Shown piece by piece: positions 9,936 to 17,518 of a stretch of 64,000 nucleotides of DNA (position 1 is its first letter; each line of letters opens with the position of its first letter). Made by a program: the position numbers and the translations under genes. The stretch is from Paracoccus shanxieyensis (GTDB taxonomy: Bacteria; Pseudomonadota; Alphaproteobacteria; Rhodobacterales; Rhodobacteraceae). The stretch is from NCBI RefSeq assembly GCF_009711265.1, contig NZ_WMII01000019.1, positions 1-64,000 on the forward strand, read 5' to 3'. The notes below the pieces were generated by a model. That model saw only the letters and a list, made by a program, of their open reading frames with translations, ran no database searches and had not been told where the DNA came from.

Positions 9936-10756
9936 TTTCAAGTTCTCACTGGTCGTCAAGGTTCGATTGGAAGGGGTTGACGATAGCGGCCCTGCTGTCG
10001 GTCGCAATTCTGCTGCCGCTGATAAATGTTGCTGTATGGGCTTTCACCGAGGTATGGCGCTATCCTGCCGTCATCCCGCAAAAATTCGGCTTGCGGTACT
10101 GGTATGACGTACTCGGCCGTGTAGATGTGCGCGAAGCGATGACCACCTCGCTATCGCTCGCTGCTATCGTGACGGCACTGTCGACCATAATCTGCCTGCC
10201 TGCTTCCTATGCGTTCGCCAGAATGCGTTTTCCGGGACGAAATTTATTTTTCATGTCGTTCCTTGCTGTCTACGCCTTCCCCAAATTCGGGCTGTACATC
10301 ACTATTGCGACAATATTCATCGGCCTCGGGCTCATCGGCAATTTCTGGGGCGTCGTTCTGATCCAGTTGGTCTCCACGCTGATGTTCATGGTGTGGATAC
10401 CCGTATCAGCATTTCAGAATGTGGATCGACGGCAGGAAGAAGCAGCTCGGGATGTCGGTGCGCGACCATTGCGAGTGTTCTGGTCCGTAACCTTGCCTCA
10501 GGTGCTCCCGGCCATATCCGCAGCCGTCCTGCTGACCTTCGTGAACACTTTTTACGAAACTGAAGTCGCATGGCTCATCGGTGCACCTGAAGTACGTACT
10601 GTCCCGCTTCTGATGATCCGGTTCATCAATTCCGAATTGGTGGTTCAGTACGGCGCAATCCTCTCCCTCATCATGTGGGTTCCATCCTTCGTCCTCTTGA
10701 TCTCTGTCCGCCGCTTTCTCGGCGCCCAGGCTTTAGGCCGGGCGCTAGGGGCCTGA
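9932..10756 (+). CDS. ABC transporter permease, second subunit
   Basis: 274 residues, six predicted membrane segments, and the EAARDVGARPLRVFWSVTLP coupling loop near residues 168-187 typical of the PotC/PhnU half of heterodimeric importers. It starts with a GTG that shares bases with the stop of the first permease. An 17-base gap separates it from the ATPase gene, which has its own GGAG ribosome site. Together with the binding protein, first permease and ATPase it forms a complete four-gene importer. Confidence 0.82.
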   Translation: MISSSHWSSRFDWKGLTIAALLSVAILLPLINVAVWAFTEVWRYPAVIPQKFGLRYWYDVLGRVDVREAMTTSLSLAAIVTALSTIICLPASYAFARMRFPGRNLFFMSFLAVYAFPKFGLYITIATIFIGLGLIGNFWGVVLIQLVSTLMFMVWIPVSAFQNVDRRQEEAARDVGARPLRVFWSVTLPQVLPAISAAVLLTFVNTFYETEVAWLIGAPEVRTVPLLMIRFINSELVVQYGAILSLIMWVPSFVLLISVRRFLGAQALGRALGA

Positions 10757-10773
10757 AAACGGAGCTGCCTGCT

Positions 10774-11892
10774 ATGACCAAACTCGAAGTTAAAAACCTC
10801 AGCCGGACATTCGGCTCCACCCGCGCCGTCGAAGATGTCTCCCTGAATGTCGACGAAGGCGAACTCGTCTGCCTTCTCGGTCCGTCCGGCTCTGGCAAAT
10901 CGACAGTCCTCAGAATGATAGGCGGTTTCGAACGCCCAAGCACAGGCTCTATCCTGATCGATGGGGCTGACGTTACGAATGTCCCGCCCGAGAGACGGGC
11001 AACAGGCATGGTCTTTCAGAGCCATGCGCTATGGACACATATGAATGTGTTTGCCAATGTCGCATTCGGGCTGAAGCTCAGACGGCTTGGCCGTGAAGAG
11101 ATCAGGACGAGGACGGAACGTGCGCTCAATATGGTGGGCCTCACCGGCTATGGCAATCGTCGCCCGAGCCAGCTTTCGGGAGGGCAGCAACAGCGCGTAG
11201 CCCTGGCACGTTCATTGGTTCTGGAACCTAAAATCCTACTGCTTGACGAACCCTTCGCCAGTCTGGACCAGCATCTGCGCGAGCGACTACGAGAAGAGGT
11301 TAGAGAGATTCAGCATCGGGCGGGGATCACCATGATTTTCGTGACCCACGGACAGGATGAAGCGCTGGCACTTGCCGATCGAGTAGCGATCATGCGCGAC
11401 GGCCGGATCGAACAAGTCGACCGACCGGATGTCGTCTACAGGCAGCCCCAGACAGAATTCGTCGCCGGTTTCATCGGCCAGATGAACCTTCTCGCTGGTG
11501 ATGTCCATGCAGGAAGCTTGAGAGCCGGTGGCATCGCCCTCCCCGTATCGCTTTCCGACGGTCCGGCGACATTGGCGATCCGCCCCGAGGATCTGTGCCT
11601 GCAAAGGGCAAATGGCGAATGGGACGCGACGGTGCTGCGCGTGACAGATTTTGGAACCCATCTTGCGGTCGAGCTGCGAACCGAGACCGGAGCGCAGTTC
11701 AAAGCAATGACCTCGCCCTCCGAAGAATGGGTGCCCGGTATGCGCACCAAAATGCTGCCCCGTAAATTTACCGTGTATCGAGACGGTCGGGTATGCGACT
11801 TGCCAATGCCAACACTTGATAGTGATAAATCGGCGCGGGCCTCGTACCTGACATATTCCAAAACCCTCCAGCTATCCGACAACCAACATTAA
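10774..11892 (+). CDS. ABC transporter ATPase with C-terminal TOBE region
   Basis: 372 residues. Walker A GPSGSGKST (~36-44), signature LSGGQQQRVALARSL (~136), Walker B LLLDEPFASLD (~158) and the H-loop VTHGQDEA (~192) are intact; the ~130 C-terminal residues look like the TOBE regulatory domain of PotA/FbpC/PhnT-type ATPases. ATG 10774 is chosen because GGAG precedes it by 9 bases; the longer frame upstream lies inside the permease gene. It energises the importer encoded just upstream. The next gene, a PHP hydrolase, follows after 14 bases. Confidence 0.85.
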   Translation: MTKLEVKNLSRTFGSTRAVEDVSLNVDEGELVCLLGPSGSGKSTVLRMIGGFERPSTGSILIDGADVTNVPPERRATGMVFQSHALWTHMNVFANVAFGLKLRRLGREEIRTRTERALNMVGLTGYGNRRPSQLSGGQQQRVALARSLVLEPKILLLDEPFASLDQHLRERLREEVREIQHRAGITMIFVTHGQDEALALADRVAIMRDGRIEQVDRPDVVYRQPQTEFVAGFIGQMNLLAGDVHAGSLRAGGIALPVSLSDGPATLAIRPEDLCLQRANGEWDATVLRVTDFGTHLAVELRTETGAQFKAMTSPSEEWVPGMRTKMLPRKFTVYRDGRVCDLPMPTLDSDKSARASYLTYSKTLQLSDNQH

Positions 11893-11906
11893 ACGAAAGC
11901 ACAGCC

Positions 11907-12809
11907 ATGCTCGCAGCCTTCGAAACTGCCGGTACTTTTTTACGCGGAAACCTGCATTGCCACTCATCCATATCCGACGGCAACCCGACGCCGGAAAGAG
12001 TCTGCTCTTTCTACCAAAATGCCGGTTATGATTTTATCAGCCTGACAGACCATTTCATGGAGCAATATGGTTTTCCGATTGTAGACACATCCGCTTTCCG
12101 ACGGGACGGTTTCACGACTCTCAACGGAGCCGAACTTCATGCTCCTTCCATAGCCAACGGCGAAATATGGCACCTGGTGGCCAACGGACTTCCTCTCGAC
12201 TTTGCCCCTCCCGATGCACACGAGACCGGCCGTGAGCTTGCCCAGCGTGCACTCGATGCAGGTGCCTTTGTCTCAATAGCCCATCCCGGTTGGTATGGGC
12301 TGACCCTTGAAGATGCGCTCTCCCTGCCGCAGGTACATGCGGTCGAAGTTTTCAATTCAATTAGCGACAAAGAGACCGGTCGGGGCGACGGCGGCTATTT
12401 GATCGACCAGCTTCTCAATAATGGGCGTCCGACGGGCGTAATCGCCACCGATGATGCCCATCGTTACCTAGCGGAAGTCTGTTGCGGCTGGGTCATGGTC
12501 AAAGCGCAAGCCAATACACCGGAAGCGATTCTCTGCGCATTGAAATCTGGTGCCTATTATGCATCGCAAGGGCCAGATTTTCATCATGTAGAAATCGATG
12601 GGGATTTCCTGAATGTTGAAATGAGCCCGGTAAACACGGTATGGCTCATCGGCGAGGCTGCCCGCTCGCAAAGTGTAATGGGAGCAGGCATTCGTCATGC
12701 AAGGCTTCCTCTGGAAAAATTCAGAGGCGGATGGGCAAGACTGGTAATCTGCGATGAGAACAGCAAACGTGCCTGGAGCAATCCTCTCCATCTATCATCG
12801 AAGTCGTGA
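11907..12809 (+). CDS. PHP-domain phosphoesterase, candidate PhnPP-like cyclic phosphodiesterase
   Basis: 300 residues. Metal-binding PHP motifs are visible: HCHSS (~17-21), LTDH (~46-49), an E in NGAELHAP (~76), SIAHPGWYG (~128) and a late ATDDAH (~185). PHP proteins hydrolyse phosphate esters with a trinuclear metal site. A PHP enzyme from the Eggerthella lenta phosphonate operon is known to hydrolyse the cyclic ribose phosphate made by C-P lyase, a job done in E. coli by PhnP. No phnP is seen in this window, and this gene is cotranscribed with a probable phosphonate importer, so the same role is likely here. Nucleotide phosphatase activity is the main alternative. Confidence 0.6.
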   Translation: MLAAFETAGTFLRGNLHCHSSISDGNPTPERVCSFYQNAGYDFISLTDHFMEQYGFPIVDTSAFRRDGFTTLNGAELHAPSIANGEIWHLVANGLPLDFAPPDAHETGRELAQRALDAGAFVSIAHPGWYGLTLEDALSLPQVHAVEVFNSISDKETGRGDGGYLIDQLLNNGRPTGVIATDDAHRYLAEVCCGWVMVKAQANTPEAILCALKSGAYYASQGPDFHHVEIDGDFLNVEMSPVNTVWLIGEAARSQSVMGAGIRHARLPLEKFRGGWARLVICDENSKRAWSNPLHLSSKS

Positions 12810-12841
12810 GATTGCTGGCTACGAGATCACGGGCCACGGGG

Positions 12842-12866
12842 AAACCCCTCTAACAAAAGGGGTTTT
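12842..12866 (+). terminator. Hairpin with short T tract between PHP gene and transferase
   Basis: An 8-bp perfect stem (AAACCCCT / AGGGGTTT) with an 8-base loop ends in TTTT, 33 bases after the PHP stop and 20 before the transferase ATG. It could be a weak terminator or attenuator lowering transferase expression. Confidence 0.5.
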
Positions 12867-12885
12867 CAACCCTTGGAGAGCAGAA

Positions 12886-13554
12886 ATGACAGACACATAT
12901 CCAGTTCCCCGTCCGAAAATTGCCGAGACGGTTATTCATCCCTCGGTACAACTGAGGGACGCCAGAATAGGAACCTGCTGCGAAATACTGGACGATACTT
13001 CACTCCACACCGTGGAGCTGGGCGACTTTTCATATCTCGGCCAACGTTGCATCGTCGAAAATGCGGTGATTGGAAGGTTCTGCGCTGTCGCTGCCGAGGT
13101 CAGGATCGGAGCGCCCAATCACCCGATGAACCGCCCCTCCATGCACCGGTTTACCTATTGTCCAGAATATTATTCGCATGACGCTGACCGCGATCTGACT
13201 TTTTTCACAAGACGCGCCGCTGATTGTGTGACTATCGGACATGATGTCTGGATCGGGCACGGGGTCATCGTACTGCCCGGTGTGAAAATAGGTAATGGCG
13301 CGGTTCTGGCGGCTGGCGCGGTCGTCAGCAAGGATGTTGCGCCTTACACCGTGGTCGGCGGTGTGCCGGCCAAGCTCATACGGAAACGCTTTGAACCTGT
13401 AATCGTTTCGAAGCTTACCGATATTGCCTGGTGGGATTGGCCCTTTGCAACAATTATCGAACGTCTTCCAGACTTCCAGTCAGAGAACATCAACGCATTT
13501 TGTGATCGTTGGTGGGGCAAAAATGCCAACGAAAATGGCAATAGCCAATCGTAA
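12886..13554 (+). CDS. Phosphonate-cluster hexapeptide acyltransferase, copy 1
   Basis: 222 residues with left-handed beta-helix hexapeptide repeats and the [14 protein letters not shown] / [10 protein letters not shown] signature of xenobiotic acyltransferases (CatB/VatD, DapH/GlmU-related). A specific subfamily (TIGR03308, phosphonate metabolism transferase) lives in phn clusters, and WWDWPF near the C-terminus is shared with the other two copies here. Acetylation of an aminophosphonate or a pathway intermediate is plausible, by analogy with the unrelated PhnO. ATG 12886 follows GGAGAG. The stop lies 7 bases before the left end of the Tn3-family transposon, which just missed the gene. Confidence 0.8.
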   Translation: MTDTYPVPRPKIAETVIHPSVQLRDARIGTCCEILDDTSLHTVELGDFSYLGQRCIVENAVIGRFCAVAAEVRIGAPNHPMNRPSMHRFTYCPEYYSHDADRDLTFFTRRAADCVTIGHDVWIGHGVIVLPGVKIGNGAVLAAGAVVSKDVAPYTVVGGVPAKLIRKRFEPVIVSKLTDIAWWDWPFATIIERLPDFQSENINAFCDRWWGKNANENGNSQS

Positions 13555-13561
13555 TCAAGTA

Positions 13562-13599
13562 GGGGTCGGAACAAGGTCTGTTCAAAATCCTGCGCTAAG
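13562..13599 (+). repeat. Left 38-bp terminal inverted repeat of Tn3-family transposon
   Basis: Begins GGGGTCGGAACAAGG and is the exact reverse complement of 20515-20552. Its inner bases also supply the stop codon (complement of 13595-13597) of the split resolvase gene. Confidence 0.95.
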
Positions 13600-13805
13600 G
13601 TCGAACGGAGCGTGAACCCTCGTCGCGAACCCGCATAATGGTCTGCCGGCTGGTCGCGAATTTTCTGGCGATCGCCGAAACGCTCATGCCCATCGCGAGA
13701 TCGTTGCGGACACCCTGCTTCTGTTCATCGTTGAGCGTGAAGGGCCGGCCGAGGGTCTTGCCTTCCGACTTGGCGCGCTTGAGACCGGATTGTGTCCGCT
13801 CGATC
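13595..13805 (-). pseudogene. tnpR: 3' part of the split resolvase gene tnpR
   Basis: On the minus strand this encodes the resolvase C-terminal DNA-binding region: GLKRAKSEGKTLGRPF, then a Hin-like helix-turn-helix (SVSAIARKFATSRQTIMRV). It continues exactly in frame from the 5' part (16973-17363) if the IS66 element and one copy of its GCTCGATC duplication are removed, restoring a protein of about 195 residues. It ends in the transposon inverted repeat. Without this half the resolvase cannot bind res, so the transposon is probably resolution-defective unless complemented. Confidence 0.85.
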
Positions 13806-13866
13806 GTAAGCTCCCGGTGAGGACCGTCTGACGCTGAAGGCGGGATGGATGTAGGAGGCTGAAGCT

Positions 13867-14277
13867 ATGGACACCCATAGCTTCAGTTCCCAAGTCGAGG
13901 TTCTCTCGGTGACCGATAGTGGTCGGCGGCGTCGCTGGTCGGCTGCCGAGAAGATCCGTATCGTCGAGGAAAGCCTGTCGCGTCCGCGCAGCGTGGCGCT
14001 GACGGCGCGGCGTCACGATATCTCTCGCGCGTTGCTGACGCGCTGGCGGAAGGACTATCGCGAGGGCCTTCTCGGAAATGAGCCTGCCCTGACCTTTGCG
14101 CCGGTGATGATTGCTGCCGAACCTGTGCCTGTATCGGTATCACCTGCGGCAGAGCTGGAGATCTCCGATGCCGTCACAGTCGCGATCACACTGGTGAATG
14201 GCCGGCACCTCGTGGTTCCTGCGGGAATTGACCCGGTCATTCTGGCGCGGCTGCTTCCGGTGCTGGACAGCGCATGA
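13867..14277 (+). CDS. tnpA: IS66 accessory protein TnpA, copy 1
   Basis: 136 residues. The N-terminal half has the helix-turn-helix of IS66 OrfA/IS3-type proteins: RRRWSAAEKIRIVEESL, then SRALLTRWRKDY. The C-terminal half is variable. In IS66 elements TnpA is required with TnpB and TnpC for transposition and likely binds DNA. The next gene starts at the 4-base overlap ATGA, so they are translationally coupled. The length fits the family and nothing suggests inactivation. Confidence 0.88.
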   Translation: MDTHSFSSQVEVLSVTDSGRRRRWSAAEKIRIVEESLSRPRSVALTARRHDISRALLTRWRKDYREGLLGNEPALTFAPVMIAAEPVPVSVSPAAELEISDAVTVAITLVNGRHLVVPAGIDPVILARLLPVLDSA

Positions 14278-14624
14278 TCGCCTTTCCGGCGGGGGCGCGC
14301 GTGTGGATTGCAGGCGGGGTGACGGACATGCGGTGCGGGATGAACAGCCTGGCGCTGAAGGTCCAGCAGGGCCTGGGTCGCGATCCGCACGGTGGCGAGA
14401 TCTTCTGCTTCCGGGGGCGCAAGGGTGACCTGATCAAGGTGTTGTGGCACGACGGGGTCGGCATGTCGCTGTATCTGAAGCGGCTGGAGGCGGGGAAGTT
14501 CATCTGGCCGGTGAGCCAGAATGGCTCAGCCGTTCCGGTTTCGGCGGCGCAGCTCGGCTATCTTCTGGAAGGAATCGACTGGCGCAATCCGCGCTGGACG
14601 CAGCGGCCTGCCTCGGCGGGTTGA
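14274..14624 (+). CDS. tnpB: IS66 accessory protein TnpB, copy 1
   Basis: 116 residues of the IS66 Orf2/TnpB family, recognised by VWIAGGVTDMRCGMNSLA near the start, FCFRGRKGDLIKVLWHDG in the middle and KFIWP then [12 protein letters not shown] at the end. It is needed for transposition in characterised IS66 elements; its biochemical role is unknown. It overlaps tnpA by four bases and precedes tnpC by 58 bases. Confidence 0.92.
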   Translation: MIAFPAGARVWIAGGVTDMRCGMNSLALKVQQGLGRDPHGGEIFCFRGRKGDLIKVLWHDGVGMSLYLKRLEAGKFIWPVSQNGSAVPVSAAQLGYLLEGIDWRNPRWTQRPASAG

Positions 14625-14682
14625 TAGCCAAAATACCCTTGTTTTATTGGACTATTCCGGGGTTTCGTGATAGGTCTTCGGC

Positions 14683-16335
14683 ATGTCGGAGACCACCTCG
14701 GAGATCGCTGTTCTGCGCGCCGCACTCGCCGCGGCAGAGGCTCGCGCATCTGCCGCAGAGGACGCCTTGGTCGCCGCCAAGGGGGAGTTGACCCAGGTTC
14801 AGGCGATCGTCTCGGCCTCTGAAGACATGATCCGGCACCTCCGACTGCAGATCGCCAAACTCCGCCGCGAGCAATATGGCCATGGTGCCGAACGCCATGC
14901 CCGGCTGATCGAGCAACTGGAGATGCAGCTCGAAGACATCGAGACCGACATTGCCGATGACCGGGCCAAAGCCGAGGCGACGGGCCCGAGGGCGATGGTC
15001 GCGGCCTTCGAACGCCGCCGCCCAGCCCGCAAGCCGTTCCCCGAGCATTTGCCCCGCGAGCGCGTCGTGGTTAAGGCGCCGACTTCCTGCACTTGCTGTG
15101 GTTCGGCGCGCATCGTGAAGATGGGCGAGGACATCACCGAGACGCTGGAGGTGATCCCGCGGCAGTGGAAGGTCGTGCAAACCGTCCGCGAGAAGTTCAC
15201 CTGCCGCGACTGCGAGAAGATCAGCCAGCCGCCAGCGCCGTTCCACCCGACCCCAAGGGGCTGGGCCGGGCCGAACCTGCTGGCCATGATCCTGTTCGAG
15301 AAGTTCGGCCAGCACCAACCGCTGAACAGGCAGGCCGAACGCTACGCGAAGGAAGGGGTGGAGATCAGCCTCTCCACCCTCGCCGACCAGGTCGGGGCTT
15401 GCGCGGTCGCGCTGCAGCCGATTCACGATCTGATCCGCGCCCATGTCCTCGGCGCCGAGCGATTGCATGCTGACGACACGACCGTGCCGCTGCTGGCCAA
15501 AGGTGGCACGCAAACCGCCCGGCTCTGGACCTATCTGCGTGATGACCGGCCCTTTGGTGGTGGGGCACCCCCCGCGGCGCTCTACTACTTCTCTACTGAC
15601 CGCAGGAAGGAACATCCGACCCGGCATTTGACGGGCTGGACCGGCATCCTGCAAGCTGACGCCTATGGCGGTTACAACGATCTCTATCATGCCAGCCACA
15701 GGCCCGCGCCGGTGCTGAGCGCGCTGTGCTGGTCGCATGCCCGGCGCAAGTTCTTCGAACTGGCGGATATCAAAGCCACGGCCCGCAAGGGCAGATCGGT
15801 GGCCGAGGAGATCTCGCCCATCGCGCTGGAATCGGTCAAACGCTTCGACGCCATCTTCGATGCCGAGCGCGAGATCACCGGCCTGACCGCCGAGGCCCGC
15901 CATGACGCCCGTCAGCGGCTGGTGCGCCCGATGGTCCAGGATCTGCACAACTGGTTGCGGACCGAACGCGCCCGAATGTCGAAGCACAACCCCGTCGCCA
16001 AGGCGATCAACTACATGTTCGAGGAGGACGGCCGCTGGGACGCCTTCACCTGCTTCCTCGATGATGGCCGCATCTGCCTTACGAACAACGCAGCAGAACG
16101 CGCGCTGCGGGGCGTCGCCCTCGGGCGGAAAGCCTGGCTCTTCGCCGGATCTCCGCGCGGTGGCGACCGCGCCGCCTTCATGTATTCCCTGATCGTCACG
16201 GCCAAGATGAATGACGTCGACCCGCAGGCTTGGCTGGCCGATGTCCTTGCCCGGCTGCCGGACATACCCCTGTCGCGCCTGCCGGAACTTCTTCCCTGGA
16301 ACTGGTCGCAAATACCGCAAAGGAGGGCCGCATGA
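14683..16335 (+). CDS. tnpC: IS66 transposase TnpC, copy 1
   Basis: 550 residues. A coiled-coil-like N-terminus (~10-80) is followed by the IS66 zinc-finger region (CTCCGSAR ... CRDCEKI, ~140-180) and the DDE catalytic core, including LHADDTTVPLL (~262), LQADAYGGYNDLY (~325) and TNNAAERALRGVALGRK (~468). It catalyses strand transfer. The stop overlaps the ATG of the passenger gene. A long open frame on the opposite strand is only a high-GC shadow. The gene appears intact. Confidence 0.93.
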   Translation: MSETTSEIAVLRAALAAAEARASAAEDALVAAKGELTQVQAIVSASEDMIRHLRLQIAKLRREQYGHGAERHARLIEQLEMQLEDIETDIADDRAKAEATGPRAMVAAFERRRPARKPFPEHLPRERVVVKAPTSCTCCGSARIVKMGEDITETLEVIPRQWKVVQTVREKFTCRDCEKISQPPAPFHPTPRGWAGPNLLAMILFEKFGQHQPLNRQAERYAKEGVEISLSTLADQVGACAVALQPIHDLIRAHVLGAERLHADDTTVPLLAKGGTQTARLWTYLRDDRPFGGGAPPAALYYFSTDRRKEHPTRHLTGWTGILQADAYGGYNDLYHASHRPAPVLSALCWSHARRKFFELADIKATARKGRSVAEEISPIALESVKRFDAIFDAEREITGLTAEARHDARQRLVRPMVQDLHNWLRTERARMSKHNPVAKAINYMFEEDGRWDAFTCFLDDGRICLTNNAAERALRGVALGRKAWLFAGSPRGGDRAAFMYSLIVTAKMNDVDPQAWLADVLARLPDIPLSRLPELLPWNWSQIPQRRAA

Positions 16336-16934
16336 CCCTGATCGCCCGCCTCCGGATCCTTCTGAACGACGTCGATCCTCAGCCGATGCGCCATATCGAG
16401 GTGCCGCTGAAGATCAGGCTCGACCGGCTGCATGAGGTGGTCCAGGCGGCGATGGGCTGGACGGACACCCATCTCTACGAATTCAGGGCCGGGGGGGCGG
16501 GCTGGGGCGTGCCCGGTCCGGACGGATTCTACGACGGCCCGATGCCCGCGAAGAAGGCGACGCTGCAGAAGGTGCTCGAGGATACCGGCGTCAGGACGAT
16601 CCAGTATGTCTACGACTTCGGTGATGACTGGGACCACTGCATCCGGATCGAGCGGGTCACCGAGGCCAGCCCGGGCGTGACCTATCCAAGGCTTCTGAAG
16701 GCCAGCGGGGCCTGCCCGCCCGAGGATGTCGGCGGTGCTCCGGGCTACGAGGAATTCCTCGAAGCCCTCGCAGATCCGAACCACGAGCAGCACGACGACA
16801 TGGTCGGCTGGTCAGGTGGATCATTTGATCCCGAAGATGCCAGGATCGACAGGATCGTCGAACGCTTTGACCAACTCGCGAAGAAATGGTCCCCGCGGCC
16901 CGGCAAGCCCAAAGCTCCCAAGCCCACTCCCTGA
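16332..16934 (+). CDS. pRiA4b ORF-3-like passenger protein of IS66
   Basis: 200 residues matching the plasmid pRiA4b ORF-3-like family: PMRHIEVPLKIRLDRLHEVVQAAMGW near the start, HLYEF, YVYDFGDDWDHCIRIE (~95-110) and an acidic middle with CPPEDVGG and GYEEFLE. The function of the family is unknown; such genes ride in several IS66 elements and other accessory DNA. The ATG overlaps the tnpC stop (ATGA), so it is translated with the transposase. The second IS66 here lacks it, so it is not needed for all IS66 transposition. Confidence 0.85.
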   Translation: MTLIARLRILLNDVDPQPMRHIEVPLKIRLDRLHEVVQAAMGWTDTHLYEFRAGGAGWGVPGPDGFYDGPMPAKKATLQKVLEDTGVRTIQYVYDFGDDWDHCIRIERVTEASPGVTYPRLLKASGACPPEDVGGAPGYEEFLEALADPNHEQHDDMVGWSGGSFDPEDARIDRIVERFDQLAKKWSPRPGKPKAPKPTP

Positions 16935-16972
16935 GCACGGACACCCGTCCGCGGCCTACGCCGGATGGTTAC

Positions 16973-17363
16973 GCTCGATCAGCAAATCCCGCTCGAACTG
17001 CGCAACGGCATTGAGCACGTTCATGGTCATGGTGCCGGACGAGCTGGTGAGGTCGGCTCCGCCGAGCGCGAGGCAATAGACGCGCACACCCATTTCGGCC
17101 AGCGTTCTGACGGTGGTGCTGACGTCGATCGCATCACGGCCGAGGCGGTCGAGCTTTGTCACGATCAGAATGTCGCCGGACTCCAGCTTGTCCATGAGCC
17201 GGGAAAAGCCGCGGCGCTGCGCGATGGCGGTGCTGCCGGAAACCGTCTCGGTGACAATCCGGCGCGGTTCGACCTGGAAGCCGGCGGCTCCGATTTCCTG
17301 AAGCTGGTTTTCGGTGGTCTGTCCTGTCGTGGAGACGCGGACATAGGCAAAGGTGCGCGGCAT
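16973..17363 (-). pseudogene. tnpR: 5' part of the split resolvase gene tnpR
   Basis: About 130 codons encode the catalytic domain of a serine resolvase: YVRVSTTGQTTENQ with the catalytic serine near residue 10, VTKLDRLGRDAIDV in the active site, and the start of the long E helix. The frame then enters the IS66 element and stops at 16956. It is divergent from the transposase, the standard Tn3-family layout. Alone it lacks the DNA-binding domain and should be inactive. Confidence 0.9.
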
Positions 17364-17518
17364 GAGGGCAATTTTGTCCGAATAGGCTGTCCAAAATATC
17401 GCCTCTGTTCATAAGCCTGTCAAGATAATTTGTGGACAGTGTGTTCCGCCCCTGTACGCAAACGTCCGTTTCCGGACAGAGGTTTGGCCACCAGCGCATA
17501 TAGTAAGGAGTAACAACG
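17364..17518. promoter_or_regulatory. res site and divergent promoter region of the Tn3-family transposon
   Basis: The 155-base gap between tnpR and tnpA contains resolvase-type inverted half sites: CTGTC at 17418 and GACAG at 17436 around an AT-rich centre (probable crossover subsite I), a TGTCC pair near 17386-17398 and TCCGTTTCCGGA near 17464. This is where Tn3 res sites lie. AAGGAG at 17505 is the tnpA ribosome site. Confidence 0.6.

Larger units (their letters stand above)
13806..16972. mobile_element. IS66-family element, copy 1, with passenger gene
   Basis: 3,167 bases. Ends start with GTAAGCTCCCGGTGAGGACC (left) and, reverse-complemented, GTAACCATCCGGCGTAGGCC (right), typical IS66 GTAA termini. 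An 8-bp target duplication GCTCGATC flanks it (13798-13805 and 16973-16980). It carries tnpA, tnpB, tnpC and a fourth gene of the pRiA4b ORF-3 family in one direction, all translationally close. It inserted into the resolvase gene of the Tn3-family transposon. Confidence 0.95.

Noticed and set aside
14644..16320. 558-codon open frame on the minus strand opposite IS66 tnpC
   Set aside because: It is an exact antisense shadow of an intact transposase in high-GC DNA; no domain or ribosome site supports it.
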